Shown: in pieces, positions 17,188 to 27,790 of the stretch
How the letters are laid out: every line of letters starts with the position of its first letter
How positions within the stretch are numbered: position 1 is the first letter of the stretch
NCBI RefSeq assembly: GCF_000764665.1
Contig: NZ_JRGM01000009.1
Location: forward strand, 45,111 to 109,110
DNA: 64,000 nt
Origin: Aeromonas lacus
Lineage (GTDB): Bacteria; Pseudomonadota; Gammaproteobacteria; Enterobacterales; Aeromonadaceae
Direction: 5' to 3'
Notes under the pieces: model-generated
Seen by the model: only the letters and a program-made list of their open reading frames with translations
What the model was told of the DNA's origin: nothing
Databases searched by the model: none
Made by a program: the position numbers and the translations under genes

Positions 17188-17687
17188 GCGCCTTTCCGTA
17201 TGCCCAGCATCATCCATGTGACCTCATGGTAGCAGCGGCGATCTGCGCCCTGCTATGGATGGAGATCCCGCTTCTGCAATTTCAAAGGGGCGAGGATACC
17301 GAAAGCGGGGGAATATTACCAAGCGCGGAGCAGACGAAGAGAGAAGAACGGAAAACGGCAGAAAGAAAAATGGTCCCTGAAAAGGGACCAAAAGGAACAC
17401 TCATATCAAAACTAACACTCTGTGCTACTGACAAAAAACAGATACAGGAGTATTGAACACACGGTGAGTCAAACCGCGGGGCTACTCTAATGCAGTTCGG
17501 ATAAGCTGGGCAATTGTCATTTATGACAGGTTAGCGATTGAATCTAGTCAAAAACAACAATAAAAACTTTTAAAATCATAAAATTAAAGAATTCATCAAC
17601 AAGTGTGACGAGTCAGACTCATATTGATTGTACTAATGAACTATGATGTTGTTCCTCACTCGTGTCTGATAGACAGGCAGGTATCCC
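17188..17687. other. 500-nt intergenic region with one orphan hairpin
   Basis: AT-rich in its right half. It contains no credible ORF: the open frame 17226-17456 on the plus strand has no good ribosome-binding site and odd composition. The only clear structure is the terminator-like hairpin at 17361-17390, described separately. The left 170 nt presumably hold the csrD promoter and the right part the promoter of the EAL gene. I can name no binding site with confidence. Confidence 0.6.
17361..17390 (-). terminator. Rho-independent terminator without an obvious gene
   Basis: On the minus strand the stem TGGTCCC / GGGACCA with loop TTTTCA is followed by TTTTTCTTTC. It lies upstream of csrD, and no gene on the minus strand precedes it. 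It therefore either ends a short RNA starting around 17450-17560 or attenuates a long csrD leader. Confidence 0.65.
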
Positions 17688-19217
17688 TTGTTGCGTATCC
17701 CCCCGTTCTGGATCTCGTTGCTGCTGCTGGTTATTCCCATTATTGCCAGCCAACCCTTAAGCAGATGGCTCGACAAGCCAATGGCTTACTATCTGCTGCA
17801 ACAGAAAATGGAAGAGATCAAAGCCTCCATGGCAGAACGCGGTAAACAGCTCGATACTGCGCTCAGCACTCAGCTAGCTCAATTTGACTTTGACTGTGGC
17901 GCCAAAGATATGGTGCTGCTACGCGATCCGCGCTTCTACAGCACTCATATCCGCTTGCAGGGGCTGGAACTAGCCTCAGGGGTCAACTGCTCAAGCCTTG
18001 GAGTAGGGATCCCGCTCATCAAGGAAGCCAAAAAAATGGGTGGCCTACCCGGGAAATTTGGTCTGACCGCCACAATGGATAAGTTCAACACCGAACAGGA
18101 GCTGGTGGCCTACTACAAATCAGGCGAGAACATCGCTTATTGGGTGCTGGATAACAGCTGGAGCCACGATCTGCTGCAACACCCCTGTACTAACTGCTTC
18201 TATTTGGAGTTCAGCCAGCGGGACCCCGCTGCGATGACCACTCATTTCCCCCGTGGCAACAAGGCAATTAAAGCCGAAGAGAGCAGCCATAGCCTGAGCT
18301 TCTTCGATCAGGAAAGCATGACTAAACAGACTCTCTGGGCGGGTAAGGCACTCAATGACTACGCCCGGCAGCAAGTCAGATTCTATGGTCTCTGGATTGG
18401 GGCCGCGCTGGGACTCCTGCTGACGGTGAGCTACTGGTTGCTACGTAACTACCGGCGCTCCCTCAAAGGGCTGCTACAGGCTGGACTGATACGCCGGGAA
18501 TTTATCCCCTTTTATCAACCCGTGGTGAACAGCCGTACCCACGAAGTGGTCGGTTTCGAGGCGCTGCTGCGTTGGCGGCGCGGCGGTGAACTGGTGCCTC
18601 CCGGCGCCTTTATTGACTATGTCGAAGAGCAGGGACTGATCCTGCCGATAACCGTACAATTGCTGGAGCGGGTACTCACAGACCTCTCCTCTCTTGCTGC
18701 AACTCAGTGGGTCAGCGTCAATCTGGTGGCGGCCCATATCGAGCAGCCTCTGCTGCGCAACCTGTTGCAACAACATCAGTGGCCCTCCCCCGCCCAGCTC
18801 ACCTTTGAGCTGACCGAGCGCAAACCGCTGACCGATATCAAGAGTGCTACCAGCGAGATCACCGCCCTGCAAGAGCGGGGTTATCACGTCAAACTGGATG
18901 ACTTTGGTACTGGCTATGGCGGCTTCGCCTATCTGCAGAGCCTCGGGATCCGCCAGATCAAGATCGACAAGATGTTCGTCGACACCATTGGTACCGACGA
19001 CCTCAAACGCAGCGTGCTGGATGCCATCATCGCCTTTGGCCGAGAGTCGGGGATGGAGATGATTGCCGAGGGGGTCGAGACCCAGGAACAGGTCGATTAC
19101 CTGTATCGGCAGGGAGTCTATCTGATACAGGGCTATGTCTTTGGCAAGCCCATGCCGCTGCAGGAGCTGCTGCTCTGGCAACAGGCCTTCCGTCGACCCC
19201 ACTCTGAAACAGCCTGA
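17688..19217 (+). CDS. CSS-motif EAL-domain c-di-GMP phosphodiesterase
   Basis: 509 residues from a TTG (17688; the next codon is also TTG), with AGGCAGG upstream and no ATG in frame. TM1 is at about 7-24. The periplasmic CSS domain carries Cys70 and the CSS motif (NCSSLG, Cys101), then TM2 at about 235-255. A full EAL domain follows, with EALLRW, ELTERK, DDFGTGYGGFAYL, KIDKMFV and EGVETQEQ all intact, so hydrolysis of c-di-GMP to pGpG is expected. In CSS-EAL proteins such as E. coli PdeB/PdeC, periplasmic disulfide state controls membrane-linked activity. Lowering c-di-GMP would oppose MshE-driven pilus extension. Confidence 0.92.
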   Translation: MLRIPPFWISLLLLVIPIIASQPLSRWLDKPMAYYLLQQKMEEIKASMAERGKQLDTALSTQLAQFDFDCGAKDMVLLRDPRFYSTHIRLQGLELASGVNCSSLGVGIPLIKEAKKMGGLPGKFGLTATMDKFNTEQELVAYYKSGENIAYWVLDNSWSHDLLQHPCTNCFYLEFSQRDPAAMTTHFPRGNKAIKAEESSHSLSFFDQESMTKQTLWAGKALNDYARQQVRFYGLWIGAALGLLLTVSYWLLRNYRRSLKGLLQAGLIRREFIPFYQPVVNSRTHEVVGFEALLRWRRGGELVPPGAFIDYVEEQGLILPITVQLLERVLTDLSSLAATQWVSVNLVAAHIEQPLLRNLLQQHQWPSPAQLTFELTERKPLTDIKSATSEITALQERGYHVKLDDFGTGYGGFAYLQSLGIRQIKIDKMFVDTIGTDDLKRSVLDAIIAFGRESGMEMIAEGVETQEQVDYLYRQGVYLIQGYVFGKPMPLQELLLWQQAFRRPHSETA

Positions 19218-19260
19218 CGACAGAGAGAAGTCTCTTTCCCGGAGCTTGCTCCGGGGTCAC

Positions 19261-19965
19261 TCACTCCGCGGCAGGATAGCGGTACTCACCACCGCGAAAA
19301 CGGGCCCAGAGGCAGTCGCCCAGATCAAAATGCCACCACTCGCCGGGATAGTTGCTGAACCCTTCCCGCCGCATCAGCCAGAACAGCAGACGGCGGTTGT
19401 CACGGATCTGCAGCCGCTGCGCCTCGCTCATTCCCGCACAGGGGCGTTCGAAATAGTCGCTCTCGGCCCGCTCGCTGATATCGTCAAAACCGGTACCAAA
19501 GTCGAGCGGCTCACCACTCGCCAGATCGTGTAGCAGCAGATCGATGGCTCCGCCCGACAGATGGGGCGGCACCGGATAGTGACCGGGATCTGAGGGATGG
19601 GCACAAAAACGGCGAGTCTCCTGCTCAAGCTGCGCACCATCCCATTCGGGATTAGCCGCGGCGATCTCGCCCTTAATCCGTTCGAAGATGGCCAGAGACG
19701 TGGCGCGACTGCGAAATCCGTCGAGCAGAGTAAGACCCAGCCCCGCAGGTAGTCCCGCAGCGACCCGCGCCAGCGCTTTGGCAACCGGCTCTCGCACCCG
19801 GATCTGCGGCTCACTGCCCGCCAGATCAAGGCGGTAATAGACGGGATCGATGCGGATCCTGGCGCTGGCGGCCACGATCACCAGTGGATCACTGGCCGAG
19901 AGCGCCGCGTGCTCAGCAGCGCTGGCCGGTTCATAGTCGTGAGAGATAGGTGGCAACGGCATCAA
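19261..19965 (-). CDS. D-alanyl-D-alanine dipeptidase, VanX/DdpX family (peptidase M15D)
   Basis: 234 residues with no signal peptide, so probably cytoplasmic. It has the M15 zinc-site pattern PHLSGGAIDLLL (the HxxGxAxD motif) and, near the C-terminus, GEWWHFDLGD (the E-W-W-H motif supplying the base and third ligand). GFRSRATS is the substrate-side Arg motif of VanX. VanX/DdpX enzymes split D-Ala-D-Ala and related dipeptides. No VanH, VanA or VanS/R is present, so glycopeptide resistance is not implied. A role in D-amino-acid or murein dipeptide salvage is more likely. It is convergent with the EAL gene and divergent from chaA. Confidence 0.88.
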   Translation of the reverse strand: MMPLPPISHDYEPASAAEHAALSASDPLVIVAASARIRIDPVYYRLDLAGSEPQIRVREPVAKALARVAAGLPAGLGLTLLDGFRSRATSLAIFERIKGEIAAANPEWDGAQLEQETRRFCAHPSDPGHYPVPPHLSGGAIDLLLHDLASGEPLDFGTGFDDISERAESDYFERPCAGMSEAQRLQIRDNRRLLFWLMRREGFSNYPGEWWHFDLGDCLWARFRGGEYRYPAAE

Positions 19966-20210
19966 ATGGACTCCCGGTCAGAGGGAAGCCATTTCAGCAG
20001 AGCCTTGCCAGCGGGGCAAGCCCGCCATCGGCACCAGCACAGCCCGAGATCTGTTCCGATCCAAGCACCCGATTTACATCTGTTAACAAAATGGGCTGCC
20101 CCTCGAGGCCAAGAGCTTTTATCATAAGGGGCTGGTTAGGGTGCAACCGCCCGTTGCACATTCCATTCATCTCCCGGCCCACCGGTCGCCCCAGAAGAGA
20201 ACCATTGCCT

Positions 20211-21308
20211 ATGAAGACATTTATCCGGCAAGAGATTGCCCTGCCCGTCGGCCTGCTGACCCTGCTCTTTTTCAAGACGCTCGGCAGCGACCTGCTGACA
20301 GAGACAACTCCGCTCGGGATCTATCTTCCTGTGTCGGCGGGGCTGCTTGCCATCGTCACCTGGGCCATCTTCTCGGTGGTGCGCCACTCGGATGCCCTCG
20401 CCATCAAGCTGGGCGAACCCTTTGGCACCCTGATCCTCACTCTCTCGGTCATTTCGCTGGAGGTAGTGATGATCTCCTCCGTCATGCTGACCGGCGAGCC
20501 CAATCCGGTGATGGCCCGCGACACCATGTTCGCCGTGGTGATGCTGGTCACCAACGGTCTGGTCGGCTTCACCCTGCTGTTTGGCGGCTGGCGCTACCAC
20601 ACCCAGAGCTTCAATCTGGACGGGGTCAAATCCTATCTGGTGGCCATCATCCCGCTCGCCCTGCTCTGTCTGGTGCTGCCCAACTTCACCGAGGGAGGCG
20701 CAATCGGCAGTATGTCGCGCGCCATGTCGTGGATGCTGATCATCATCTCGATCCTGCTCTACGGCGTATTTCTGCTGATCCAGACCCGCAGCCACAGCCA
20801 CTTCTTTGTCGACAGCGACCATGAGGATTACGAGGAGCACCACGGCCCGCTGCAGAGCAACGTCTATCACACCCTGCTGCTGCTCGCCTATCTGGTAGTG
20901 GTGATCCTGCTCGCCAAGACTCTGGCCATCCCCATCAACTACGGGGTCAAGGTGCTGTCAGCGCCGCAGGCGCTTGGCGGCTTTATCGTGGCCTGTATCG
21001 TACTGGCCCCCGAGGCGGTTGGCGCCATCAAGGCCGCCATCAACAACCAGCTGCAGCGGGCCATGAACCTCTACTTCGGCTCGGTGCTGGCCACCATAGC
21101 CCTCACCGTCCCGGCCGTGCTCTTTATCGGCTCCATGCTGGGTCAGGAGGTGCGCCTCGGCCTCTCCGCTGCCGACATGGTGCTGCTCATCACTACGCTC
21201 ATGGTGTGCAAGGTGACCTTCAGCAGCGGCCGTACCAATGTGCTCCATGGTGCCACCCATCTGGTGTTGTTCGTGGTCTATCTGTTCCTGATGTTCGAGC
21301 ACCAGTGA
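20211..21308 (+). CDS. chaA: ChaA, Ca2+(Na+,K+)/H+ antiporter
   Basis: 365 residues from the ATG at 20211, which matches the length of E. coli ChaA. About eleven membrane segments are visible. The two inverted cation-exchanger repeats carry acidic motifs, SLEVVMISSVMLTGE in the first half and IVLAPEAVGAIKAA in the second. A central acidic/His-rich cytoplasmic loop (DSDHEDYEEHHG) separates them and may bind cations. The longer open frame upstream to 19950 overlaps the dipeptidase promoter and is rejected. A strong terminator follows directly. Confidence 0.93.
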   Translation: MKTFIRQEIALPVGLLTLLFFKTLGSDLLTETTPLGIYLPVSAGLLAIVTWAIFSVVRHSDALAIKLGEPFGTLILTLSVISLEVVMISSVMLTGEPNPVMARDTMFAVVMLVTNGLVGFTLLFGGWRYHTQSFNLDGVKSYLVAIIPLALLCLVLPNFTEGGAIGSMSRAMSWMLIIISILLYGVFLLIQTRSHSHFFVDSDHEDYEEHHGPLQSNVYHTLLLLAYLVVVILLAKTLAIPINYGVKVLSAPQALGGFIVACIVLAPEAVGAIKAAINNQLQRAMNLYFGSVLATIALTVPAVLFIGSMLGQEVRLGLSAADMVLLITTLMVCKVTFSSGRTNVLHGATHLVLFVVYLFLMFEHQ

Positions 21309-21326
21309 CCGACTATCGCAGAGACG

Positions 21327-21356
21327 AAAAGACCGCCCGATTGGGCGGTCTTTTGT
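21327..21356 (+). terminator. chaA terminator
   Basis: Stem AAGACCGCCC / GGGCGGTCTT with a GATT loop, followed by TTGTT, starting about 20 nt after the chaA stop. Confidence 0.9.
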
Positions 21357-21410
21357 TATCAGCTCCAGGATCTCACGGACATCAGTGAAGCGGCGTCCCC
21401 CTTATCCCCT

Positions 21411-21437
21411 ACCCTTCTCCCGCCAGGGGAGAAGGGG
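21411..21437. repeat. Palindromic intergenic element at the hutH 3' end
   Basis: The inverted repeat CCCTTCTCCC-gcca-GGGGAGAAGGG lies 10 nt beyond the hutH stop. It lacks a U-run on either strand, so it is not a standard terminator. It resembles the dispersed CCCTCTCCC-type palindromes of intergenic DNA in related bacteria and may protect the hut mRNA 3' end. Confidence 0.55.
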
Positions 21438-21446
21438 GCTCAAGGC

Positions 21447-22979
21447 TTACAGGCTGGGCAGTACCCCGGCCGGGATCAGATCGTTATAGCTGGCACGCCC
21501 CAGCAGCGCGGCGGCCGCCTCGATGTCCGGCGCGAAGTACCTGTCCTTGTCGTAGAAGCTAACCTCTTCCCGCAGTCGGCCCTTGGCCACTTCCACCCCT
21601 GCACTGGCCCGCAGCGGAGCACGGAAATCGAGCCCCTGCGCCGCCGCCAGCAGTTCGACTGCCAGAATGCCACGGGTGTTCTCGGCCATGTCCGCCAGCC
21701 GACGGCCGGCGAAGGTCGCCATGGAGACGTGATCCTCCTGATTGGCGGAGGTGGGCAAGCTGTCTACCGAGGCGGGATGGGCCAGGGTCTTGTTCTCGGA
21801 GGCAAGCGCCGCCGAGGTGACCTGAGCGATCATGAAGCCGGAGTTGACCCCGCCATTGTTGACCAGAAACGCCGGCAGACCGGACATCCGCGAGTCAATC
21901 AGCAGCGCCATCCGCCGCTCGGAGAGCGAGCCGATTTCGGCGATGGCCAGCGCCAGATTATCGGCCGCAAAGGCCACCGGCTCGGCGTGGAAGTTGCCGC
22001 CAGAGATGATCTCCTCGTCATCGGCAAACACCAGCGGGTTGTCGGAGACCGAGTTGGCCTCGCACACCAACACCTCGGCCGCCTGACGGATCTGGGTCAG
22101 GCAGGCGCCCATCACCTGCGGCTGGCAGCGCAATGAGTAGGGATCCTGCACCTTCTCGCAGTTGTGGTGGGACATGCCGATCTCGCTGAGATCCCCCAGC
22201 AGATGGCGATAGCAGGCAGCCGCGTCGATCTGGCCACGCTGGCCACGCACCGCGTGAATGCGGGCATCGAACGGACGGCGACTACCAAGGGCCGCCTCCA
22301 CGCTCATGGCACCTATGGTGATGGCTCCGGCGAACAGATCCTCGGCGTGGAACAGCCCTTCCAGCGCAAAGGCGGTGCTCGCCTGGGTGCCGTTGAGCAG
22401 TGCCAGCCCCTCTTTCGGTGCCAGCGCGATGGGCTCAAGCCCAGCGATACGCAACGCTTCGCTCGCATCGATCTCGCGCCCGTCGTGACGAGCCTTGCCT
22501 TCGCCGATCAACAGGCAGCTCATATGGGCCAACGGCGCCAGATCACCGGAAGCGCCGACAGAACCCTTCTTCGGCACCAGCGGATAGACCTCGGCATTGA
22601 CCAGCTTCATCAGCGCCTCAAGCACCGCCAGCCGGATGCCGGAGAAGCCGCGCGCCAGCGAGTTGAGCTTGAGCACCATCATCAACCGCACGGTGGCGTC
22701 ATCCATATAGGTGCCGATGCCAGCCGCGTGGGAGAGCACGATGGAGCGCTGCAATTCATCGAGCTGCTCCACCGGGATCCGGGTGTTGGCCAGCAGGCCA
22801 AAGCCGGTGTTGATGCCATACACCACCCGGTTCTGCTCGATCACCTTGGTGACCACGGCAGCGGAGGCGTGGATCGCCGGCAACGCCGCTGGATCCAGTG
22901 CAATATGTACCGGCTCGCGGCTGACGCGACGCAGGGTGGCAAGATCCAGCTCGCCCGGGGTAATAGTCAATTCAAACAT
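21447..22979 (-). CDS. hutH: HutH, histidine ammonia-lyase
   Basis: 510 residues from the ATG at 22979. It contains [18 protein letters not shown], in which Ala143-Ser144-Gly145 cyclise to the MIO electrophile. VYGINTGFG near residue 55 and SxxxNP-type active-site loops are also intact. It converts L-histidine to trans-urocanate and ammonia in the cytoplasm, step one of the hut pathway. It is the last gene of hutIGUH, 4 nt after hutU. The 13 extra N-terminal codons of the longest frame lie in hutU and are rejected. Confidence 0.97.
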   Translation of the reverse strand: MFELTITPGELDLATLRRVSREPVHIALDPAALPAIHASAAVVTKVIEQNRVVYGINTGFGLLANTRIPVEQLDELQRSIVLSHAAGIGTYMDDATVRLMMVLKLNSLARGFSGIRLAVLEALMKLVNAEVYPLVPKKGSVGASGDLAPLAHMSCLLIGEGKARHDGREIDASEALRIAGLEPIALAPKEGLALLNGTQASTAFALEGLFHAEDLFAGAITIGAMSVEAALGSRRPFDARIHAVRGQRGQIDAAACYRHLLGDLSEIGMSHHNCEKVQDPYSLRCQPQVMGACLTQIRQAAEVLVCEANSVSDNPLVFADDEEIISGGNFHAEPVAFAADNLALAIAEIGSLSERRMALLIDSRMSGLPAFLVNNGGVNSGFMIAQVTSAALASENKTLAHPASVDSLPTSANQEDHVSMATFAGRRLADMAENTRGILAVELLAAAQGLDFRAPLRASAGVEVAKGRLREEVSFYDKDRYFAPDIEAAAALLGRASYNDLIPAGVLPSL

Positions 22980-22983
22980 GGTG

Positions 22984-24693
<1,710 letters not shown>

Positions 24694-24746
24694 ACACACT
24701 CCTTGTTGTATCAATAGGGTGCCTTCGGCGACGGGCGGCCAAAGGG

Positions 24747-25691
24747 TTAACGGATCAACAGATGAACCAGTCGCGCGGCCACGCGGGCACTGCGGTTGTC
24801 CTGATCCAGCGTCGGGTTGTATTCGGCCAGATCGGCGAGCCTCAGCTTGCCACTGGCCCGGATATGGGCAATGAGCGGTTCGATCACCGCCAGCTCCACG
24901 CCGCGAGCGGCGGGGGCACTCACTCCCGGCATCAGGTTGCCGGGCAGCACATCGAGGTCGATAGTGAGGTAGAGGTGATCACAATCGGCGATAAAGGTGT
25001 CGAGCCCGCTTAGCAAGGCTGGCAGCTCGGTCCGGGTCATCGCCTCGTCCAGCACATGCCACACTCCCAGCGCCTTGGCGCGGGCAAACAAAGCTTGGGT
25101 ATTGGCGGTCTCGGCCACCCCGAGGCAGGCGTAGTGAAACGGCGTACCCTGAGCGGCGCACTGCTCGGCGATCTGGAAGAAGGGGGTGCCGGAGCTGGCC
25201 AGCTCCTGTTTCATGCGCAGGTCGAAGTGGGCGTCGAAGTTGATGATGCCGACCCTGCCACGGCCAGCCAGATGCAGGTTGAGGCCGCTCCAGCTGCCGA
25301 AGGCCACCTCGTGGCCACCGCCCAACACCAGCGGGAAGTGGCCCAGAGCGAGCGCAGCGGCGACCCGCTCAGCCAGTCGGCCGTGGGCAGCGTCGAGATT
25401 GCCATCAGTACAGCTCACATCCCCGCCATCATAGACGGGACGGTTCAGATGCCAGGCAGTATTGGCCAGCAGCTTGCGCACCGCTTGCGGCGCACCGGCG
25501 GCGCCGACACGCCCCTTGTTGCGGCGTACCCCTTCATCGCAGGCAAAACCGAGCAGTACCACACCGGCAGCCTCTTGTGCCCCGGCGGCCCAGGGCAGCA
25601 CCTTGTCGTGCCAGCGCAGTGCCAGTTCACCATCTTCCGGATCCTGCCGCCCCTGCCAGAGCGACATGTCGATCGGGTTGAACTTATCCAT
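24747..25691 (-). CDS. hutG: HutG, formimidoylglutamase (arginase family)
   Basis: 314 residues from the ATG at 25691. Mn-binding ureohydrolase motifs are in order: GGGHEVAFG (His ligand), NFDAHFDLR (DxHxD) and [10 protein letters not shown] (DxD). It hydrolyses N-formimidoyl-L-glutamate to glutamate and formamide, so this organism uses the four-step hut pathway ending in formamide. The start overlaps the hutI stop by 8 nt. I chose the second Met because its sequence aligns with the family start and the overlap stays short. Confidence 0.95.
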   Translation of the reverse strand: MDKFNPIDMSLWQGRQDPEDGELALRWHDKVLPWAAGAQEAAGVVLLGFACDEGVRRNKGRVGAAGAPQAVRKLLANTAWHLNRPVYDGGDVSCTDGNLDAAHGRLAERVAAALALGHFPLVLGGGHEVAFGSWSGLNLHLAGRGRVGIINFDAHFDLRMKQELASSGTPFFQIAEQCAAQGTPFHYACLGVAETANTQALFARAKALGVWHVLDEAMTRTELPALLSGLDTFIADCDHLYLTIDLDVLPGNLMPGVSAPAARGVELAVIEPLIAHIRASGKLRLADLAEYNPTLDQDNRSARVAARLVHLLIR

Positions 25692-26919
25692 GGAGGGTCT
25701 CCTCACCGTTGAAGATGCGGCCTGCCAGCTGATCGACGCCGACCATGTAGCTCAGCTCGGCCGGATGGGCACAGCGCCAGATCAGGAAATCGGCCGTCAT
25801 CCCCACCTTGAGCTGGCCAAGGTGTGCCTGCTCGCCAAGCGCTTTGGCAGCGTGGCGGGTCACCCCGACCATCGCCTCCACCGGCGTCAGGCCAAACAGG
25901 GTGCAGGCCATGTTCATCGCCATCCGCAGCGAGACGATGGGCGCGGTACCCGGGTTGATATCGGAGGAGACCGCCATCGCCACACCCGCCTTGCGCAGGG
26001 CGGCAACCGGGGGCAGCTTGGTCTCTTTGAGGAAGTAGAAGGCAGTGGGCAGCAGGGTGGCGACCACGCCGCGCTGGGCCAGTGCCAGGATCCCCTGCGG
26101 ATCCAGATACTCCAGATGATCCACCGAAAGGGCACCGAAGTTGGCGGCGAGGGTGCAGCCACCGAGGTTGGAGAGCTGATCCATATGCCCTTTCACCGGC
26201 AGGCCGTATTGATCCGCCGCCAGATAGACCTGCTCGGTCTGGGCCAGCGAGAAGCCAATGTGCTCGCAGAAGACGTCCACCGCATCGGCCAGCCCCGCTT
26301 TGGCGGCGGCCGGGATGATCTCCTGACAGATGGTCTCGACCCAGGAGTCGGGATCGTCGCGATACTCCGGCGGCACCGCATGGGCCGCCAGCAATGTGGT
26401 CTTGACCCGGATCGGCAGCGCCTCTCCCAGTCGGCGGGCCACCCGCAACATCTTGAGCTCGTCCGCCAGCGTCAGGCCATAACCGGACTTGATCTCCACC
26501 GTGGTGACACCCTCGCGGATCAGGGATTTCAGCCTCGGCAGCGCCAGCTCGAACAGCTGCTCTTCGCTGGCGGCGCGGGTAGCGCGCACCGTGCTGATGA
26601 TGCCGCCGCCCCGACGGGCGATCTCGGCATAGGGCACTCCCTGCTGGCGCAGCTCGAACTCCTCGGCACGGCTGCCAGCGAAGATGAGATGAGTGTGGCA
26701 ATCGATAAGACCGGGGGTAACCAGCTTGCCCTGCATATCCAGCCAGTGGGCAGGATGGGGGCCATTCAGCTCGGCCATCGGCACCAGAGCGTGGATCTTG
26801 CCATCCTTCACGCCGATGGCATGGAGCGGCAGCAGACCGTAATCCGCCAATTCATCATTCAGGGTGGCGGGCGTCACGTTGAGCCAGACCCGCTCGCAGT
26901 TCAACAATTCCTTGTTCAT
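25684..26919 (-). CDS. hutI: HutI, imidazolonepropionase
   Basis: 411 residues and an amidohydrolase fold. The metal motif GLIDCHTHLIFAGSR lies near residue 75. Further metal or substrate residues are in KTTLLAAHAVPPEY, VFCEHIGFS and SSDINPGTAP. It opens the imidazolone ring to N-formimidoyl-glutamate. It is the first gene of hutIGUH and sits 12 nt from a perfect HutC-type palindrome, so it should be the directly repressed promoter-proximal gene. Confidence 0.97.
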   Translation of the reverse strand: MNKELLNCERVWLNVTPATLNDELADYGLLPLHAIGVKDGKIHALVPMAELNGPHPAHWLDMQGKLVTPGLIDCHTHLIFAGSRAEEFELRQQGVPYAEIARRGGGIISTVRATRAASEEQLFELALPRLKSLIREGVTTVEIKSGYGLTLADELKMLRVARRLGEALPIRVKTTLLAAHAVPPEYRDDPDSWVETICQEIIPAAAKAGLADAVDVFCEHIGFSLAQTEQVYLAADQYGLPVKGHMDQLSNLGGCTLAANFGALSVDHLEYLDPQGILALAQRGVVATLLPTAFYFLKETKLPPVAALRKAGVAMAVSSDINPGTAPIVSLRMAMNMACTLFGLTPVEAMVGVTRHAAKALGEQAHLGQLKVGMTADFLIWRCAHPAELSYMVGVDQLAGRIFNGEETLHG

Positions 26920-26930
26920 AGCGACCTCAA

Positions 26931-26942
26931 ATGTATATACAT
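26931..26942 (-). promoter_or_regulatory. HutC operator at the hutI promoter
   Basis: The perfect palindrome ATGTATATACAT matches the TGTATATACA core of hut operators known from Klebsiella and Pseudomonas. It lies between a -10-like TATAAA (minus strand, 26946-26951) and the hutI ATG. A bound HutC dimer would therefore cover the start of transcription, and urocanate would release it. A second imperfect copy, TTGTATAGACAA, is at 27063-27074 right after the hutC stop. Confidence 0.8.
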
Positions 26943-27021
26943 ATCTTTATAGTCGATCCATCCGGCGAAAGAAAGAGCAGGATTCACATCCTGATAACAG
27001 CATCACGCTTAGAGTTTAAGC

Positions 27022-27050
27022 ACAAAAAAACCCACCGAGAGGTGGGCTTG
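27022..27050 (-). terminator. hutC terminator
   Basis: On the minus strand the stem CCCACC / GGTGGG with loop TCTC is followed by TTTTTTT, about 25 nt after the hutC stop. It separates hutC from the hutIGUH promoter, so the repressor and the structural genes are independent transcripts. Confidence 0.9.
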
Positions 27051-27074
27051 AGAACAATCTATTTGTATAGACAA

Positions 27075-27779
27075 TCAGGAAAGCTGCGCCTTGGAGCTCA
27101 GCTTGTAGCGAGAACCGGGGGAGAGCAATCTGGCGTAGGAGACCAGATGTCCCTCCGACCAGGTGCGCCTGTGCAACAATAGGCAGGGTGTATCCACGCG
27201 AATTTGCAACAATCCCGCCTCACCGGCACTCGGCAACACGGCTTCCACCACGTGCTCCATCTCCGACAGGGGGCAAAGCTCCATCAGATAGCGATTGGGA
27301 GTCTGCTTCGTGAAATCCTGCTCGCCATAACCCGGCAGCTGCTCGGCATCGACGAAGCGCTCCTCCAGCTGCAGCGGCTCGCCATCAGCCTGATGGACGA
27401 TGAGGCTGTGGAAGATCGGGGCACCAACCCGCAGGCCCAGCTGCACCGCCACCTTCTCGTCGGCGGCCAGCCGCTGCAGCCGGATCACCCGGGCACTGTA
27501 TTCGCTGCCCCGCTCGGCAATCTCGTCGGCGATGTTGCGAATGGCCAGCAGCGGCGATTCGGTACGCCGATCCGCCACGAAGCTGCCGGATCCGGCGGTA
27601 CGCACCAGCCACCCCTCGGCCACCAGTTCGCGCAGCGCCCGGTTGACCGTCATCCGGCTCACGGTGAACTGCTCGCACAAGGCCGCTTCGGTCGGGATCC
27701 GATCCCCTGCCTGATAGTGGCGTTCGCGGATCCGATCCAGAATATGCTGCTTGATCTGCAGGTAGAGGGCTGGCGCCAA
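27075..27779 (-). CDS. hutC: HutC, GntR-family histidine utilisation repressor
   Basis: 234 residues from the TTG at 27779, which has AAGGAG seven bases upstream. The long N-terminal extension of the open frame lies inside the carbonic anhydrase gene and is rejected. It has an N-terminal GntR winged helix (IPTEAALCEQFTVSRMTVNRAL) and a C-terminal UTRA ligand domain (about 90-230) for urocanate. It represses hutIGUH and is placed 11 nt after the carbonic anhydrase gene, suggesting co-transcription. Two hut-box-like sites flank the hutI promoter. Confidence 0.93.
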   Translation of the reverse strand: MAPALYLQIKQHILDRIRERHYQAGDRIPTEAALCEQFTVSRMTVNRALRELVAEGWLVRTAGSGSFVADRRTESPLLAIRNIADEIAERGSEYSARVIRLQRLAADEKVAVQLGLRVGAPIFHSLIVHQADGEPLQLEERFVDAEQLPGYGEQDFTKQTPNRYLMELCPLSEMEHVVEAVLPSAGEAGLLQIRVDTPCLLLHRRTWSEGHLVSYARLLSPGSRYKLSSKAQLS

Positions 27780-27790
27780 CGGGGTGCTCC

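Noticed and set aside
17226..17456. 76-residue plus-strand ORF in the csrD upstream region
   Set aside because: Lys/Arg/Glu-rich tail and Met-poor start without a ribosome-binding site; crosses the hairpin.
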